In this document: one piece after another, positions 11,580-23,548 of the stretch
How positions within the stretch are numbered: the stretch's first letter is position 1
Layout of the letters: each line of letters begins with the position of its first letter
DNA from: Porphyra umbilicalis
Lineage: Eukaryota; Rhodophyta; Bangiophyceae; Bangiales; Bangiaceae
Reading direction: 5' to 3'
Length of the DNA stretch: 64,000 bases
Assembly (NCBI GenBank): GCA_002049455.2
Contig: KV919023.1
Location: forward strand, 1-64,000
Notes under the pieces: generated by a model
Told to the model about the DNA's origin: nothing
What the model saw: only the letters and a program-made list of their open reading frames with translations
Databases searched by the model: none
Made by a program: the position numbers and the translations under genes

Positions 11580-11740
11580 GGTTATGGGCCCAGAGCCGGG
11601 GCTGTGACAAGAGCAAGGTGTGCTGGCTGGTGTCGCGGCGGTCGCGGCAAGTGCGAAGAAGACGAGGTCAAGGTGGTTCAAGGACGTGACGGTCAAGGCG
11701 CACGGCTCGGCAAGGTCGGGCGCTACGACAAGAAGACATC

Positions 11741-14700
11741 ATGGATGGAGGCGCTGCCGGCATGGGCGGCATCAAGATCGACAAGTTGACGGAGACGAAC
11801 TTCCACGAGTGGCGTCAGCGCATTAAGATGGTCCTCGCGCTGCGCGACCTGGACGATATGCTTGACGAAGACGGCAAGCCGACGGACGCGGATGCCCGCG
11901 AGTTGGCGGTGTGGAAGCGTCGAGACACGAAGGCGAGCGCCATCATTGGGCTCACCCTTGGATCTGAGCAGCTCGAGCACGTTGCGGGCTCTAAGACGAC
12001 GGCGGAAATGTGGTCGACGCTGCAAGTCGTCTTCCAGCGCAAGAGTTTGATGAACAAGATGAAGGCGCGTCGCAAGTTCTACACCGTCGAAATGACCGTC
12101 GGCGAGGGCATGCTGGGCTACATCAACCGCGTGCGCAACCTCGGCGAGAACCTCAAGGCCATGGGCGGCGAGGTGACGGAGATGGACGTTGCCATGAGCG
12201 TCCTCAACGGGATGACGTCTAAGTACGAGAACCTGCTGGTGGCTCTCGACGCCAAGGGCGAGGACGAGCTGAGCCTCGACTTTGTCAAGAGCCGCTTGCA
12301 TCAGGAGGAGCGGCGGCAGGCGGACAAGGCACCGTCGACCAAGCGCATCGGCGACATGGCACTCGTCGGCGCCAACTATCGAGGTCAAGGCCGCCGTGGT
12401 GACCTCTCCAAGATCGAGTGTTACTACTGCCATAAGTTTGGGCATATCTCTCACGATTGCCCAGAGCTCAAGGCCAAGAAGCAGAGACAGGACAAGGTGG
12501 CCGCGATTGCGGCTGACGACGGTAGCGACAGCGACGACGCCATCTGTCTGGTGGGCAATGCGGCTGACACCGATGACATCTCCAAGTCGTGGCTTGTCGA
12601 TTCTGCGGCGTCTGCACACATGTGCTGGATGCACGAATGCTTCGACGACTACCAGACGACCACGGGACGCAGCGTCACCATGGGCGACAAGGGGTCCGTA
12701 GCCACGGCGGGCGTCGGAACTGTCGTGCTCAATGTCATCGTTCACGGCAAGACGCGCAAGATCAAGTTGGAGAAGGTACTCCATGTTCCTACAATGGGCT
12801 TCAACCTCATGTCGGTCGGCATGATGGAGGAGCGTGGTGCGGAAGTGTCATTCAAGGGCGGTAAGACGATCATCAAGATTAGCGACACGGGCGCTGCGTG
12901 CGGCACGCGGAAGAGTGGGCTCTACCACCTGGACATGGCCCCACTGTTGGATATTGCTGCGGTGGCCTCTCTTCAGCTCTGGCATGAGCGCCTTGGGCAC
13001 GTCAACGTGGCTGGCGTTAAGCGGATGATCAAGAACAAGGACACCGATGGACTCAAGTGCTCTTCCATGGCGGTCAAGGACGTCTGCGAGCCGTGCGTGT
13101 ATGGGAAGGCGGCTATGACGCCTATGCCTAGTGCGGGAGGAGGTCGAGTCAGCAAGCGCCTGCAGCTCGTGCACTCGGACCTGGGCGGGCCAATGTCGGA
13201 GCCGTCGCGTGGCGGTGCGCTCTACTTTGGCACCTTCACTGACGACATCTCCCGCTGGACAGACGTGGTCTTCCTGCAGAAGAAGAGCGATCTGCTCTCT
13301 TAGTACAAGAAGTGGCTGACGAAGGCCCAGCTGCACACGGGAACCAAGATCAAGATCCTATGCTCCGACAATGGCGGCGAGTATGTGTCGAATACATTCA
13401 AGGCTCTTCACGATGAGAACGGCACGACGCACCAGACCACGGTGCCCGACACGCCGCAGCAGAACGGGGTTGCTGAGCGGCTCAACCGAGTTCTCGTGGA
13501 GATGGCTCGCACCATGATGCGACACAAGGACGTCGATCAAGATCTTTGGGCGGATGCCATCAAGACGGCGGTCTACATCAAGAACCGCGTCACCAGCCGG
13601 GCACCTCCCGTCGGCAAGACGCCTTTTGAGCTGTGGATCGGAAATAAGCCCGACGTCAGCCACATGCGGGTGTTTGGGTCGACATGCTGGGTGGTGCTGC
13701 ACAAGAGTCACATCGACGGCAAGTTTGGCGACAAGGCGGCGAAGGGCGTCTTCTTAGGCTATCCCGACGGCAGCAAGGCGTACAAGGTCATCCTCGACGA
13801 CGGCAAGGTCGTCAAGGCACGAAGCGTAGTGTTCGCCGAGACGAACGTAAGCGAGGTCGCAGAAGTTGCGGAGGAGCTTCCCGAAGACGAAGTTGTCGAA
13901 GTCGAGACGGGCTTGCGTTTTGAAAGCGACGGCGAAGACGTGGATGCTGACAATGACGACAAGGATGACAAGCAAGACGATGGATCTGACAAGTCCGCGG
14001 ACGACAACCAAGGTTGTCGTGGCTCTCAAGACACGCTGCGTCGGAGCGGCAGAGCGCGGCGACCCCCTGTCGAGTACTGGCGCCCGGTGAGCCTGGTTGC
14101 TCACGAGGCGCCCACGACGTACGTGCAAGCCGTTCAAGGGCAGGAATCGGCTACGTGGCAGATTGCCATGGACGAGGAGATGGAGGCCATCCGCAAGAAC
14201 AAGACTTGGCGCTTGACGGATCGCCCGGCCAGTCGACGCGCGCTGAAGGGCAAGTGGGTGTACAAGGTCAAGAACGAGGTTGACAAGAACGGGAACAACA
14301 CGACGCGGCACAAGGCGCGCCTGTGCTTCATGGGGAACCGGAAGATCAAGGGGCTCGACTTCAACGAGACGTTCGCGCCGGTGGCCAAGTTCACCACCAT
14401 CCGATGCATCCTGGCGATGACGGCGGCGAACGGGTGGGAGCTACATCAGATGGACGTCAAGACGGCATTCCTCAACGGCGACCTTGACGAGGTGGTCTAC
14501 ATGGAGCAGCCAGACGGCTATGTCGATCCGACGTATCCTGACAAGGTGTGTCGTCTCCTCCAAGCGCTGTATGGGCTGAAGCAAGCTCCCAAGATGTGGT
14601 ACGCCAAGCTCGACGACTTCCTCAAGTCGCAGGGGTTTGACAACATTGACCCGGATGCATGCCTCTACCTCCTCATGGATGACGGCGAAATCATCATCGT

Positions 14701-15667
14701 CCTGGTGTACGTCGACGATCTCCTGTTGGTGGCATCAAGCCTGGCGGCGATCTACAAGATTAAGGACGCTCTGCACAAGCGTTTTGAGATGAAGGACCTG
14801 GGCAAGGCGAAGGTCATCCTCGGGCTAGAGATTAGGCGTGACAAGGCGTTGGGCACCCTCAAGCTGTCGCAGGGCAAGTACGCGGCGCAAGTGCTGGAGA
14901 AGTTCGGGATGGCGGAGTGCAACCCGATCGGAACGCCGCTGGAGGTGGGCCTGCAGCTGGTCAAGGCTGACGAGAGCGACGACGCGCTGCCCTACCGCGA
15001 AGCCGTCGGCAGTCTAATGTACCTGATGGTCGGGACACGTCCTGACCTCGCCTTCGCTATCGGGCAGCTGAGTCGGTTTGTTTCGTGCTACGGCAAGGAG
15101 CATTGGGCGGCGATCAAGCGCGTTCTACGGTACGTTAAGGGTTCGATGAACAAGGGGCTGGTCTTCGACAAGAACTCTTCCTGTGTTCTACAAGGCTTCA
15201 GTGATGCCGACTGGGCGGGTGACCACGAGACGCGACGTTCTACGACGGGCTTCACCTTCATCTTTGGCGGGGCAGCCGTCAGCTGGGGTTCTAAGTTGCA
15301 AAAGACGGTGGCGCTGTCGACGATGGAAGCCGAGTACATGGCTCTATGTGAGGCCGGCAAGGAAGCTGTTTGGCTCAACAAGCTCGTGCAAAGCGTGGCA
15401 ACTCAAGGGCTGCGGACAGCGATCTCGGGCGGGCCGATCAACATCAAGGTCGACAACAGCGGGTGCATTGACTTCTCCAAGAACCCCATCGAGCACAAGC
15501 GCACTAAGCACATCGACATTCGCTACCACTTTGTGCTCGAGGCCATCGCAACGGACAAGGTGACACTGGAGCATTGTGCAACAGACGACATGGTGGCGGA
15601 CCCGATGACGAAGGAGCTCGGCAACACCAAGCACGACAAGCATGTCGAGGCCATGGGGCTTTGCTGA
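11741..15667 (+). CDS. Copia gag-pol coding region
   Basis: Encodes the particle protein and replication enzymes of the element. Parts in order: a gag domain (about 11.74-12.4 kb); a CCHC zinc knuckle (CYYCHKFGHISHDC, near 12.42 kb); a retropepsin-like protease (WLVDSAASAHMC, near 12.59 kb); an integrase with HHCC-type motif and core (from about 12.97 kb, including LVHSDLGGPM and QQNGVAERLNR); a reverse transcriptase (YVDDLLLV near 14.71 kb); and RNase H (SDADWAGD and STMEAEYMAL, about 15.2-15.35 kb). The order protease-integrase-RT-RNase H defines Copia. Treated as a mobile-element fossil; it looks almost intact with about one break. Confidence 0.93.
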
Positions 15668-15702
15668 AAACAAGAACAGCCGCGGCAACAAGCAAGGAGG
15701 GG

Positions 15703-16120
15703 TGTTGGACTGTGATGCTCGTCGCCGACTCCACTGGCGGTTAGCGGTTGGACGATGGTCGGTGACCCTTATGGTACCCCACATGGTACATTTGCAAGAC
15801 GTGGTCAAGTTGCACACATTTGTGTTGGGTCATCTTGGGGCGTTACTTTTGGCATGTTTTGGATTTGATCTTCGCTTTGCTCTAGTGGCTTTTGATTTGG
15901 TGAGTGATTCGATTTGGTGCGAGGGCGTGGGCGTCGGTGTGGGCGCGAGAGGGGGGAGCACTTGGGCCGGTGGGGACTATTTGAGAGGTGCTTTCTGTTG
16001 GGAGAGGCGGGCGAACCTTAGGACAACCAACAAAGCACGTTCGCACACACACACACAAGCTCAAGCCACTCAACCACTTCACCGTGGTCCCCCAACCCCT
16101 ATCCCCACTGCGATTCAACA
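15703..16120 (+). repeat. Copia 3' LTR
   Basis: 418 bp, matching the 5' LTR throughout by eye. Followed by the duplicated target TTGGC. Confidence 0.95.
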
Positions 16121-16124
16121 TTGG

Positions 16125-17060
16125 CCGCCGCCACCGTCCCCGGGGAAGGGGGGGGGCGGTGGGCGTGTGACCGCCGTTGTCGCCCGTCTTTCCGGTTGCC
16201 GGCCACGCGGTGGCGCCGGCGGCGCCGCTCACTGCCACCGCCGCTCGCGTGCCGTGGCGGTCGGCGGCGACGGCGGTTGCGGCGAAGGCGGCGCGGGTGC
16301 TGCGGCACCCACCGTGGCGGCGGCCCTGGGCGGCGACGGCGACGGGGACGGCTGCAGCCGTATCCGCCGTCGCCTCGACAGCATTGGTGTCGGCGGCGGC
16401 TGCTGTCACAGTGACCTCAGCCACCGCCACTGCCACGCGCCCGGCCGTGACGGCTTCGGTCATCGCGGCACGCTTGGTAGTAGCAGCGGCCGCCGCCGCC
16501 GCGCGGCGGGCGGCGGCTGAAGCGGCAGTCAGGTGACGAAAGCACGCGCTTGCGTCCGCGGTCGCGCAATTGGCGGCGGCGTAGGCGACGGTAGCCGCCA
16601 CTGTTGTGGCCAACCGGTTGCCGTGGACGTCTGGGATGGCGAGGGGGGGGGGAGAGCGACCGCGCTTGGCGCCTCGGGTTGGCGTCGGTGGCGGTGGGGG
16701 GGGGGGGGGGGGGGGGTCGGGAGTGACCGCCCGGCCGGCGGCGATGTGGGGCGTCCGCGCTGCCGGGGGGAAGGAAGGAGCCTCCGTGCGCGCCGTCGGA
16801 CGTGGTGGCGGTGGCTGCGGCGGCTGCAGTTCCGCCGTCGACGCAGCGGGAGGAGCGGCGCCCGTGGCCGCTGCCGCGCATGCCGGGCCGGCGGGCGCCT
16901 GGGTGGGGCATGCGCGCGGGCAGGGCGGGTGGGGGGGCGGACCTTCAGCGCCGCCACGCGTAGCTGCCGCCGGCCAGTCTGTAATCACACTTGAAAAAAG
17001 TATGAGAACGACTTCAGTCGCGCCGCCCAGGCAATCGGCTGGCCAGCGGGCACGCCGCGA
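16125..17060. repeat. Copy 2 of the Ala-rich GC repeat family
   Basis: Paralogous to 7830-9460 (see that entry) and without the TIR element. It contains a 21-nt G run (16696-16716). Forward translation gives Ala-rich stretches broken by stops, and the reverse frame is open for nearly 500 codons only because of GC bias. The Copia element lies immediately upstream. Confidence 0.6.
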
Positions 17061-18955
17061 TCGTGCGCATCGTCCATGCCCGCCCCGCCCCTGATAGACG
17101 GCCGACCGGTGGCAGCGTGGCCCGTGGCGGCAGGCGCCCCAAGCGAGGGAGGACGCTGTGGCCAACGCCCACCCCGTCGGTGGCGTTGAGCGGCGGCCGA
17201 CGGCAGTGCCGGCGGCGCCACGACCAGCTCGCGACGCGCGCGCAAGGGGGATTGGGAGGTCGCTACGCACGTCAGGCGCCACGCGCAGGGAGCTTAGGGC
17301 GCCCGCAAATCCTCGACATGCGACTGACTGCCCCCGCCCGCACCGCCGACGGGCGGCGGGCACGTCGTCGCAGCAGCCGTTGGCAGCAAAGGGGGCTGCG
17401 GCCCGCCCACCCGCGCGCCCGCCCGCGACGACGCACGTCGGGCGGCGACCGTGGGGCGGCGCCGGAGTTCAGTGTCCCCGCCGGCGCCGCCGCGCGGCCG
17501 CGATCGCCGTGGCGCCGCGTGCGCCGACGACGCGCGGCAGACGCGTGCGGCGGGGCGGCGACGGGCGGCGCCCGTGGCGCCGGTGGCGCCGGTGGCGCCA
17601 GACCGCGACACAAATCGCGCGTGGCGCCGGCGGCCTGCCGACGCCGTCGGTGGGTGCGTCGTCGCGGCCGTGAGGTTTCCGTCGCGCGCCTTTCGTGGCA
17701 CGGGGGGGCAGTGAGGAGGGGCCCCTCCGTCTGGGCCGCCACCGCTGCCACGCGCCCGCCGCCGCCGCAGCTGCCGCCGCCACTACCGCCGTCACGCTGG
17801 CCGTCGCGACGCTGCCGGGCGGCGGTCCCCGTTTTGCGGCGGCACCTTCCCGCCTCGTGGCTTGGCCACGACGGCGTGACGCGGCGGCCGTGGCGGGGCC
17901 GTCATCCCGCATGCCCGTGCGCCTGACTTGGTCACGCCGACGTCGCCGCCGTCACGGGCATGAGGGGGTGGGGGGGGGGCGCCGTTGCTGCCCGACTCGC
18001 GGGGGGCGTCGCCGACACGGCCGGTGGGCGGCAGCAGCAGGCGCGGGGAAGCCGGGGGGTCACCACCCGCAGCGTGCGCTCGGGCGAGCGATGCCCATCG
18101 GCGGCAGCGGCGGCGGCGACGCCCGCGAGTCCCGCCACCCGCCGCCCCGTGGCGGTGAGCCCCCGCAGCCCGTGCCGCCGGGTGACAGGGTCCCCCCCCC
18201 CTGCTCCCCCCCCCGCCCTCTGGCACCAGCACCGCAATCCCCTCCCCCCCCCCCCACCCCACCGACGTCACGGCGCCCTTTAGCGACGCCATCCCCTCCC
18301 CCGCCCCCCCCTCCCCCGCTTCACGGCGCCCTTTGGCGTCGGCAGCGCGTCTCCTCTCTTCCCCCCCACCCCCCTGCCGCGGGGGCGCCCCCCCTTCGTC
18401 CTTGAGGCGGGCGCCCCCCCCCCCCCATGACCCTCTCGAGGGCACAACCCCGTCGGGGCGGCGGGTGTTGACCACCTTTGCCGCCGCGGCGGCGGGGGCC
18501 GCGGCGGCCGCCGCCTCCTCCCTCGCCGCCGCCGCCGCCACCTGCCGCCGCGCCGACGCCGCCGCCGCGCGGTACGTGCCGCTGCGGCCGCCGCTTCGGC
18601 AAGGGGGGTGGTTCCCCCAGCCAACCATCGCGCCGGCGGCGGGGGTGCCGAGCGTCGGGGTCCCGCGCCGGCCGGCCGACGGGGGGGGGAGCCCCCCGCC
18701 GTCGCCGCACCGCCGCCGACGCCCGCGCTGCCGCCGCTGCCGCCGCTGCCGCCGCCGCCGCCGCTGCCGCCGCTGCAGCCGCCGCCACCATCAATCGCAT
18801 CGTCGGGCCAGCCGCCGCCGACAGGCAGTGCAGTCATGCCGCCGGGGAGGGCCACCCCCCCCGCCACCCTGCCGCCTGGGTGGTAGGGGAGGAGGGGGGA
18901 CGCACCTGCGCCGTTGACGGCAGTGATGACCGCCCTCTGCCGGTGTGCCGTCAGG
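17061..18955. repeat. GC-rich low-complexity DNA
   Basis: Arg/Ala/Pro/Gly-coding sequence open in many frames, with pure GCCGCCGCT-type runs at about 18715-18790 and C-rich tracts at 18190-18430. I see no recognised domain and do not call a gene. Confidence 0.6.
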
Positions 18956-19880
18956 CGCACGCGCGTTTGGCGCGCTCCTTTTGGCTTCCCACTCGAGAGA
19001 GCGGCGACGATTTGAACGTTTGGGGTGCGGGCACGCCTAGTTCAGGGCCAGTGTACCAGCTCTTCTGGGTTTTCAACAGGGTTGTCCCACCGGGTTGGCT
19101 GGTGCTTAAAATGGGACAGCTCATTGGCCGAAAGGGTAAGTTTCAGATCAGGCTTCCACTTTCCCGCGCAGAATGCAATGTGGACAATGACCTGGTGCCA
19201 GAAGCAAGGAACGTCGGACAGACACCACCTGACCCCTGCTCAGGCGTAAGGGGAGACGCCGGCTCCCGAAAGAAACAAGACTGGGAGCTCCCCCTAGACC
19301 AGCCCACTCAAACAGGGTGTGCAGAGCACGATTCTGCCGGAAAAAATAGGCCTTTACCACGTCCTACCCACATGCCGGCCCGTTGTAGGCAGAAAAGCTC
19401 ACCACGTAGAGCTCGTGGCCTATGTTCTCTCACGCCAGCGTTTTTGCTAATCCGTCCCCAGAATACTCTAGAGGCATCCCGTAGCTGCCATTTTTCGGCA
19501 CAAGCGCCCCAAACTGACACCTACAGTCGACCCTATGAGGATTCCTCTTCGGACCTTCTTGACACATCTCCGATGCCGAGTGGTATGGGGTTGCATGGGC
19601 CGTTTCAGTGGACATGCGCGGCCGTGGCGGAGGGGGAGGGGTGAGTACGTTTTTCTCATGATGACATTTATCCAGGATGTCTTCTCCCACCACCCCTTCC
19701 CCACCTGTATTGCGCCCTACTGCACTCCTACCACACCCAGACTTAACTTACGTCTGGCTTTCATCAGCTTCCGCTGTATTGTGTCCCCCCACAGAAAGAG
19801 AGCAACCGCACGGTGATGACAAAGGCGTCATGCAAGTGCCTGTAGGCAACAGGATCGACGAAGCACGAGCAAGACGAGAT
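18956..19880. other. Normal-composition spacer, nothing recognised
   Basis: Base composition drops to a more balanced level and ORFs are short on both strands. No domain, RNA gene or repeat with a partner elsewhere in the window was found. Confidence 0.45.
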
Positions 19881-20084
19881 CCGCCCGGGAACACGTTTTT
19901 GACCGCTGCTGATCCATTCGGATCAACAGGCCCTCTCACAGAGCCTGCGCAGGCCTCCGAAAATTGGGTCGCGACCCGTCGCTTGCACGACTCACGTCTT
20001 CGGAGAGCTACTGATCCACTCGCGTCACAAGGTGCTCTCGCAGAGGCTACGGAGGCCTCCTAAAATTGGGTCGCGGCCCAATTT
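19881..20084. repeat. Two-copy direct repeat, period about 102 bp
   Basis: CTGATCCATTCG...AGGCCTCCGAAAATTGGG (from 19909) recurs diverged as CTGATCCACTCG...AGGCCTCCTAAAATTGGG (from 20011). No function is evident. Confidence 0.65.
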
Positions 20085-20725
20085 TCTACGGACCACTGGA
20101 TTTTTAACACGTCGCTCTGGAGCTTTCAAACGACCGTGTAATGCTCAGACCCAGAAGAGCAGGCTTAACTAGGCGTGCGGGGGGTTGGGGCCTCAGATTT
20201 TACTGTCAGCTGGGTCATTGATCGTGAGGATCAATTTGATTTGGCCAGAAAGAGAGAGAAAGGGAATAGAAGGCTTTCTTCGCCATAAACAAATGTACGG
20301 GGACAAGCGACGCTGCAAAGGCGCGTACAACGAACGGATTGGAGGAACACAATGAGCAGATTTTGTCACTGGACTGCATATGCTGTTTTCCTAAGAACGC
20401 AACATGGCACCCGGTAACGTGTTCGAATTGTCCCGACGGGCATGTCAACTGCGCCGCGCCGGTGCTCCTCTCCACATTCCGGTGCACACGAGTGCGTTAG
20501 AGGGTCGAAGAGCGCTGCGGACAAGCAATTCAAACAGCCGTGACCGACGAAGAAGACGTGTGGTTGTGCTCGCAGATGACGAGTGGCGTCGGTGCTGGGC
20601 GCCACACAGGGCAAGATGGCTCCGAGGTTGAAGGCAGATTGCGCCGTGGTCGGCCCATACAGGAAAGAGTACAATGAACGGCCGTCGCGCCACTACCGAG
20701 GACAAAAAATGGTCCAGGTCGTCAC
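20085..20725. other. Spacer, nothing recognised
   Basis: Short ORFs only. I see no motif, repeat partner or regulatory site I would defend. Confidence 0.4.
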
Positions 20726-21490
20726 GGCCGGTCGGCGGCAGTGGGGTTGTGGCAGGTCGGTCGGCAACGGTGGGGTGGCGACAGGTCTGTCGAGACGGGG
20801 TGGCGGCACATCCGCGATAGTGAGTTGGCGGCAGGTTGGCGACGGCAGGGTGGCGGCAGGTCGGAGCGGGCGAGGTGGTGGCAGGTTGGAGATGGCGGAG
20901 CGGTGACAGGTCGACAGCGTCGGGGTGGCGGCAGGCAGGCGATTGCGTCGTGGCCTCAGGCTGATGATGGCGGGGTTGTGGTAGGTCGGTGGCAGTGCGA
21001 TGACGGCAGGCAGGCGATGACGCGGACGTGGTAGGTCGGAGGGGGCAGCGCGGCGGCTGGTAGGCAATGGCAGCGTCCCGACAGGTAGGCGATGGCGGGG
21101 TGGCGGCAGGTCGGCGCTGGCAGGGTGGTGGCAGGTCGGAGCGGGCAGGGCGGTGGCAGGTAGGCAAAGGCGGCGTCCCAACAGGTCGGCGATGGCGGGG
21201 TGGCGGCAGGTCGGTGGGGTCGAAGAGATCGCAGGTCGGCCGCGGCGGGGTGTCGCCAGGTCGTGGCAGGCGACATGGCAGCCCGTCGGTGAAGGCGGGG
21301 TGGCAGTAGGCCGGTAGGGGTGGAGCGGCCGCCGGTCGGTGGGGGTGGGGTGGCCGCCGGTCGATGGGGACGGGATGGTGGCCGGTCGGTGGAAGCGGGG
21401 TGGCCGCCGGGCGGTGGGCGCGGGGAGGCCGCCGGTCGGTGGGGGCGGGGTGGTCGGGGCTGGCGGGGTGGTGGCAGGCCGGTGCATGCT
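20726..21490. repeat. Large minisatellite, about 33-36-bp units
   Basis: A long array of degenerate units built on GGTGGCGGCAGGTCGG and GCGATGGCGGGGTGGC, shading into GGTGGCCGCCGGTCGG units from about 21320. Read in reverse it yields an 11-12-residue peptide repeat (like TCRHPAIADLPP) over more than 200 residues in overlapping frames. Because all frames stay open, this is an expanded tandem repeat and not good evidence of a gene. Confidence 0.8.
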
Positions 21491-21859
21491 GCAGTGGCAG
21501 GTTGCATCTTGTTCAAAAGCCGGGGACCGCAAACGGATAGTTGTTGAGCCGGATTCGGGGTGTGTTTGCCGGCCGCCAGTCCACCTGAGAAGTCCTCCTT
21601 CTAAGCTTATTCCCTAATTTTACTCAGAGATAGAGCGGTCGGGCCGGGGAAAGGTGGCTTCCGGCCAGGTGATGAGAATGTGCCCGGCAACGTCTGTGAA
21701 GCACTTCTTAGTTAATCTGGCCTAATCCATGGGGCCAAATGTTTCCCGAGGCACAATAACTTGTACTTGTTCTACGAGCCAGACTTGGCGAAGCCTGGGA
21801 CCGTTCCAGCTGCACACCACAACGCAACCACAGGCTCCGAAGGGCCGCTCTCGGCGCGC

Positions 21860-22126
21860 TTTGAGCAGCGCTTTGGAGCGCCGCCAAACGGGCCTGTTTG
21901 GACCTCGGTACCGTTTCGCTGCCGTTGAAGCTCCAAAACTAAGCCATCGCGCGGGCCCCACACGAGACCGATTAGAAGACTACAATATATGAGAAAGGGC
22001 AATTTTTGGACCGTCACACCCAAGTTTTGAAGCTCGACCCAGCTACCAATGCCCGGTTGGCCAAACGGAGCCACGTTTGGCCACATTTGGAGTTTTGGAC
22101 GTTTGGCTCCATTGTTGGACACGCCC
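21860..22126. mobile_element. Partial MITE copy adjoining a full copy
   Basis: This segment resembles the right part of the neighbouring MITE: CCAAACGGGCCTG / CCAAACAGGCCTG, GCCGTTGAAGCTCC / GCCGTTCAAGCTCC, GGACCGTCACACCC / GGCCGTCACAGCCC, and CCCAGCTACCA in the same order. It abuts the full copy at 22130, so two related copies sit head to tail. Confidence 0.55.
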
Positions 22127-22129
22127 TTA

Positions 22130-22681
22130 GAGCATCTCCACCAATGGAGCCAACCGTCCAACGCAACGGCTACGTTTGCGCAACGTGTGGCGCTGTCACT
22201 GGCTCTGCAAACGCAGAGCCAAAACTCAGCAGATCACGTCTCAAACTTGGGCTCGCCTCGACGTCTCTGGCGGTGGGCCTCTTTTGTGGCACGCCAGTAT
22301 TCCTACGGAGTTACTACAGAGAATCTGCATGACTGCCAGAACATCTCGCAACTGACGGCAAGCCACGGGGCACGCTTTCCATTGGCTTTCGTGGTCCAAA
22401 CAGGGAACCAGGGGTTGGCCAAACGACTCGGGGCGTCTCCAAACAGGCCTGTTAGGAGTGGCGCTGCCGTTCAAGCTCCAAAAGAAGGGCGATCCCGCGA
22501 GGCCTCCACGTGATGCCTTAAGGGTTTACAAAGTGTGAACAGGTCTATTTATGGGCCGTCACAGCCCCGTCAAACCCTAATTTTGGAGCGGATCCCAGCT
22601 ACCAGGGCTCAAACCGTCCAAACGGCCAAACGGTGCCACGTTTGGCTGTTTGGACGATTGGAGCCATTGGTGGAGATGCTC
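22130..22681. mobile_element. GAGCA-terminus MITE (PIF/Harbinger-like)
   Basis: 552 bp with inverted ends: left GAGCATCTCCACCAATGG and right complement GAGCATCTCCACCAATGG, continuing imperfectly inward. The left flank is TTA and the right flank TTT, compatible with a decayed 3-bp TWA duplication of PIF/Harbinger elements. A relative with termini GAGCACGTCTATCGGTG lies at 59099-59495. No coding capacity is seen. Confidence 0.65.
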
Positions 22682-23548
22682 TTTCACAGCACGCGAGCGC
22701 ATACGTCCCCTTCATGTGTCTTCCTGACCTTCCTCTCTGTATCCAGCTCTTTTTTCCACCCGCGCCCCCTCTTTACGTACCTTTTCCGCATTCTCCTCGC
22801 ATCCTCTCTACTCCTCCGCTCCTACCATACTCTTTCCCCCCCCCCTCCACGCCTTCACCCCCTTCCACATCTTCTCCCGCCCCCCTTGTCTCGCTCGTGC
22901 CACGGCCGGGGGATCGGCTTCTAAGCTCCACGGCGATGCCCTGCCGCTGCTCTCGCCGTCGCCACGTCCTATTCTTCCGACCACATCTGTTGATGCAATT
23001 TGCATCAAAAGATGCCCTTTTATGGTCGTCGGCTACGAGAGAACGGCTGCTCCGTTGTGCATTCTGGAAGCAGAAATGAGTTCTGCGTCGGCTGTTTTCC
23101 CTTGCGGGCGGAAGGAAGCAGCCCAGTATATATTTCTGCGCTCCCACACATGTCACGTCGAAAGCAGGCACCCGACCGTCGCGCAATGTCCCTCCTCTCC
23201 CCGAAGCAAATGACAGTTCTTTCTGGGGTTGCTTGCGCCGGCACGCTTTCCGTAGGCTCCTTTTACCCCGTTCTCTAGGTCATAGAGGTGCCCCCCCCAC
23301 CCCACCAGTCTGCCACGTCGTCCATTGCTGCTGGGTACCGGCAGGTCCTCGTTGCCAAGTGGAGATAAACTGCGGCAGGAAAGGCATCGCTGGATGAACA
23401 GAGAAGTGAGAGAGCAAAAGACAGATATAAAGGCGCATCTGAGGCCAGTTGAGCACGAAGGTCGGCCCAACATGGGTGCGGGGGGGTGGGAAAGGGAGAG
23501 AAAGACTCGAGGTGCGGTTCGGTCCGGAGCGTGTTCATACTGACTGCT
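22682..23548. other. Pyrimidine-rich upstream region
   Basis: CT-rich sequence (about 22700-22900), then mixed sequence leading to the Harbinger transposase start at 23549. A TATAAA at about 23427, 120 bp upstream of that start, is a plausible but unproven core promoter. No TIR of the Harbinger element was recognised here. Confidence 0.4.

Larger units (their letters stand above)
11162..16120 (+). mobile_element. Ty1/Copia LTR retrotransposon, nearly whole, very young
   Basis: Two 418-bp LTRs (11162-11579 and 15703-16120) begin TGTTGG and end CAACA, and I found no difference between them by eye. A 5-bp duplication TTGGC flanks the element (11157-11161, 16121-16125). A purine-rich tract (AAGGAGGGG) lies just before the 3' LTR. 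Identical LTRs imply a very recent insertion. The internal region has the Copia domain order gag, protease, integrase, reverse transcriptase, RNase H. It looks almost whole, with about one break. Confidence 0.96.

Noticed and set aside
15882-17363. 493-codon minus-strand ORF
   Set aside because: It runs from GC-rich repeat DNA straight into the Copia 3' LTR, so it cannot be a native gene. Its length reflects composition.
20445-21532. Two long overlapping minus-strand ORFs with TCRHPA-type repeats
   Set aside because: They are frame readings of the minisatellite with unit length divisible by three.
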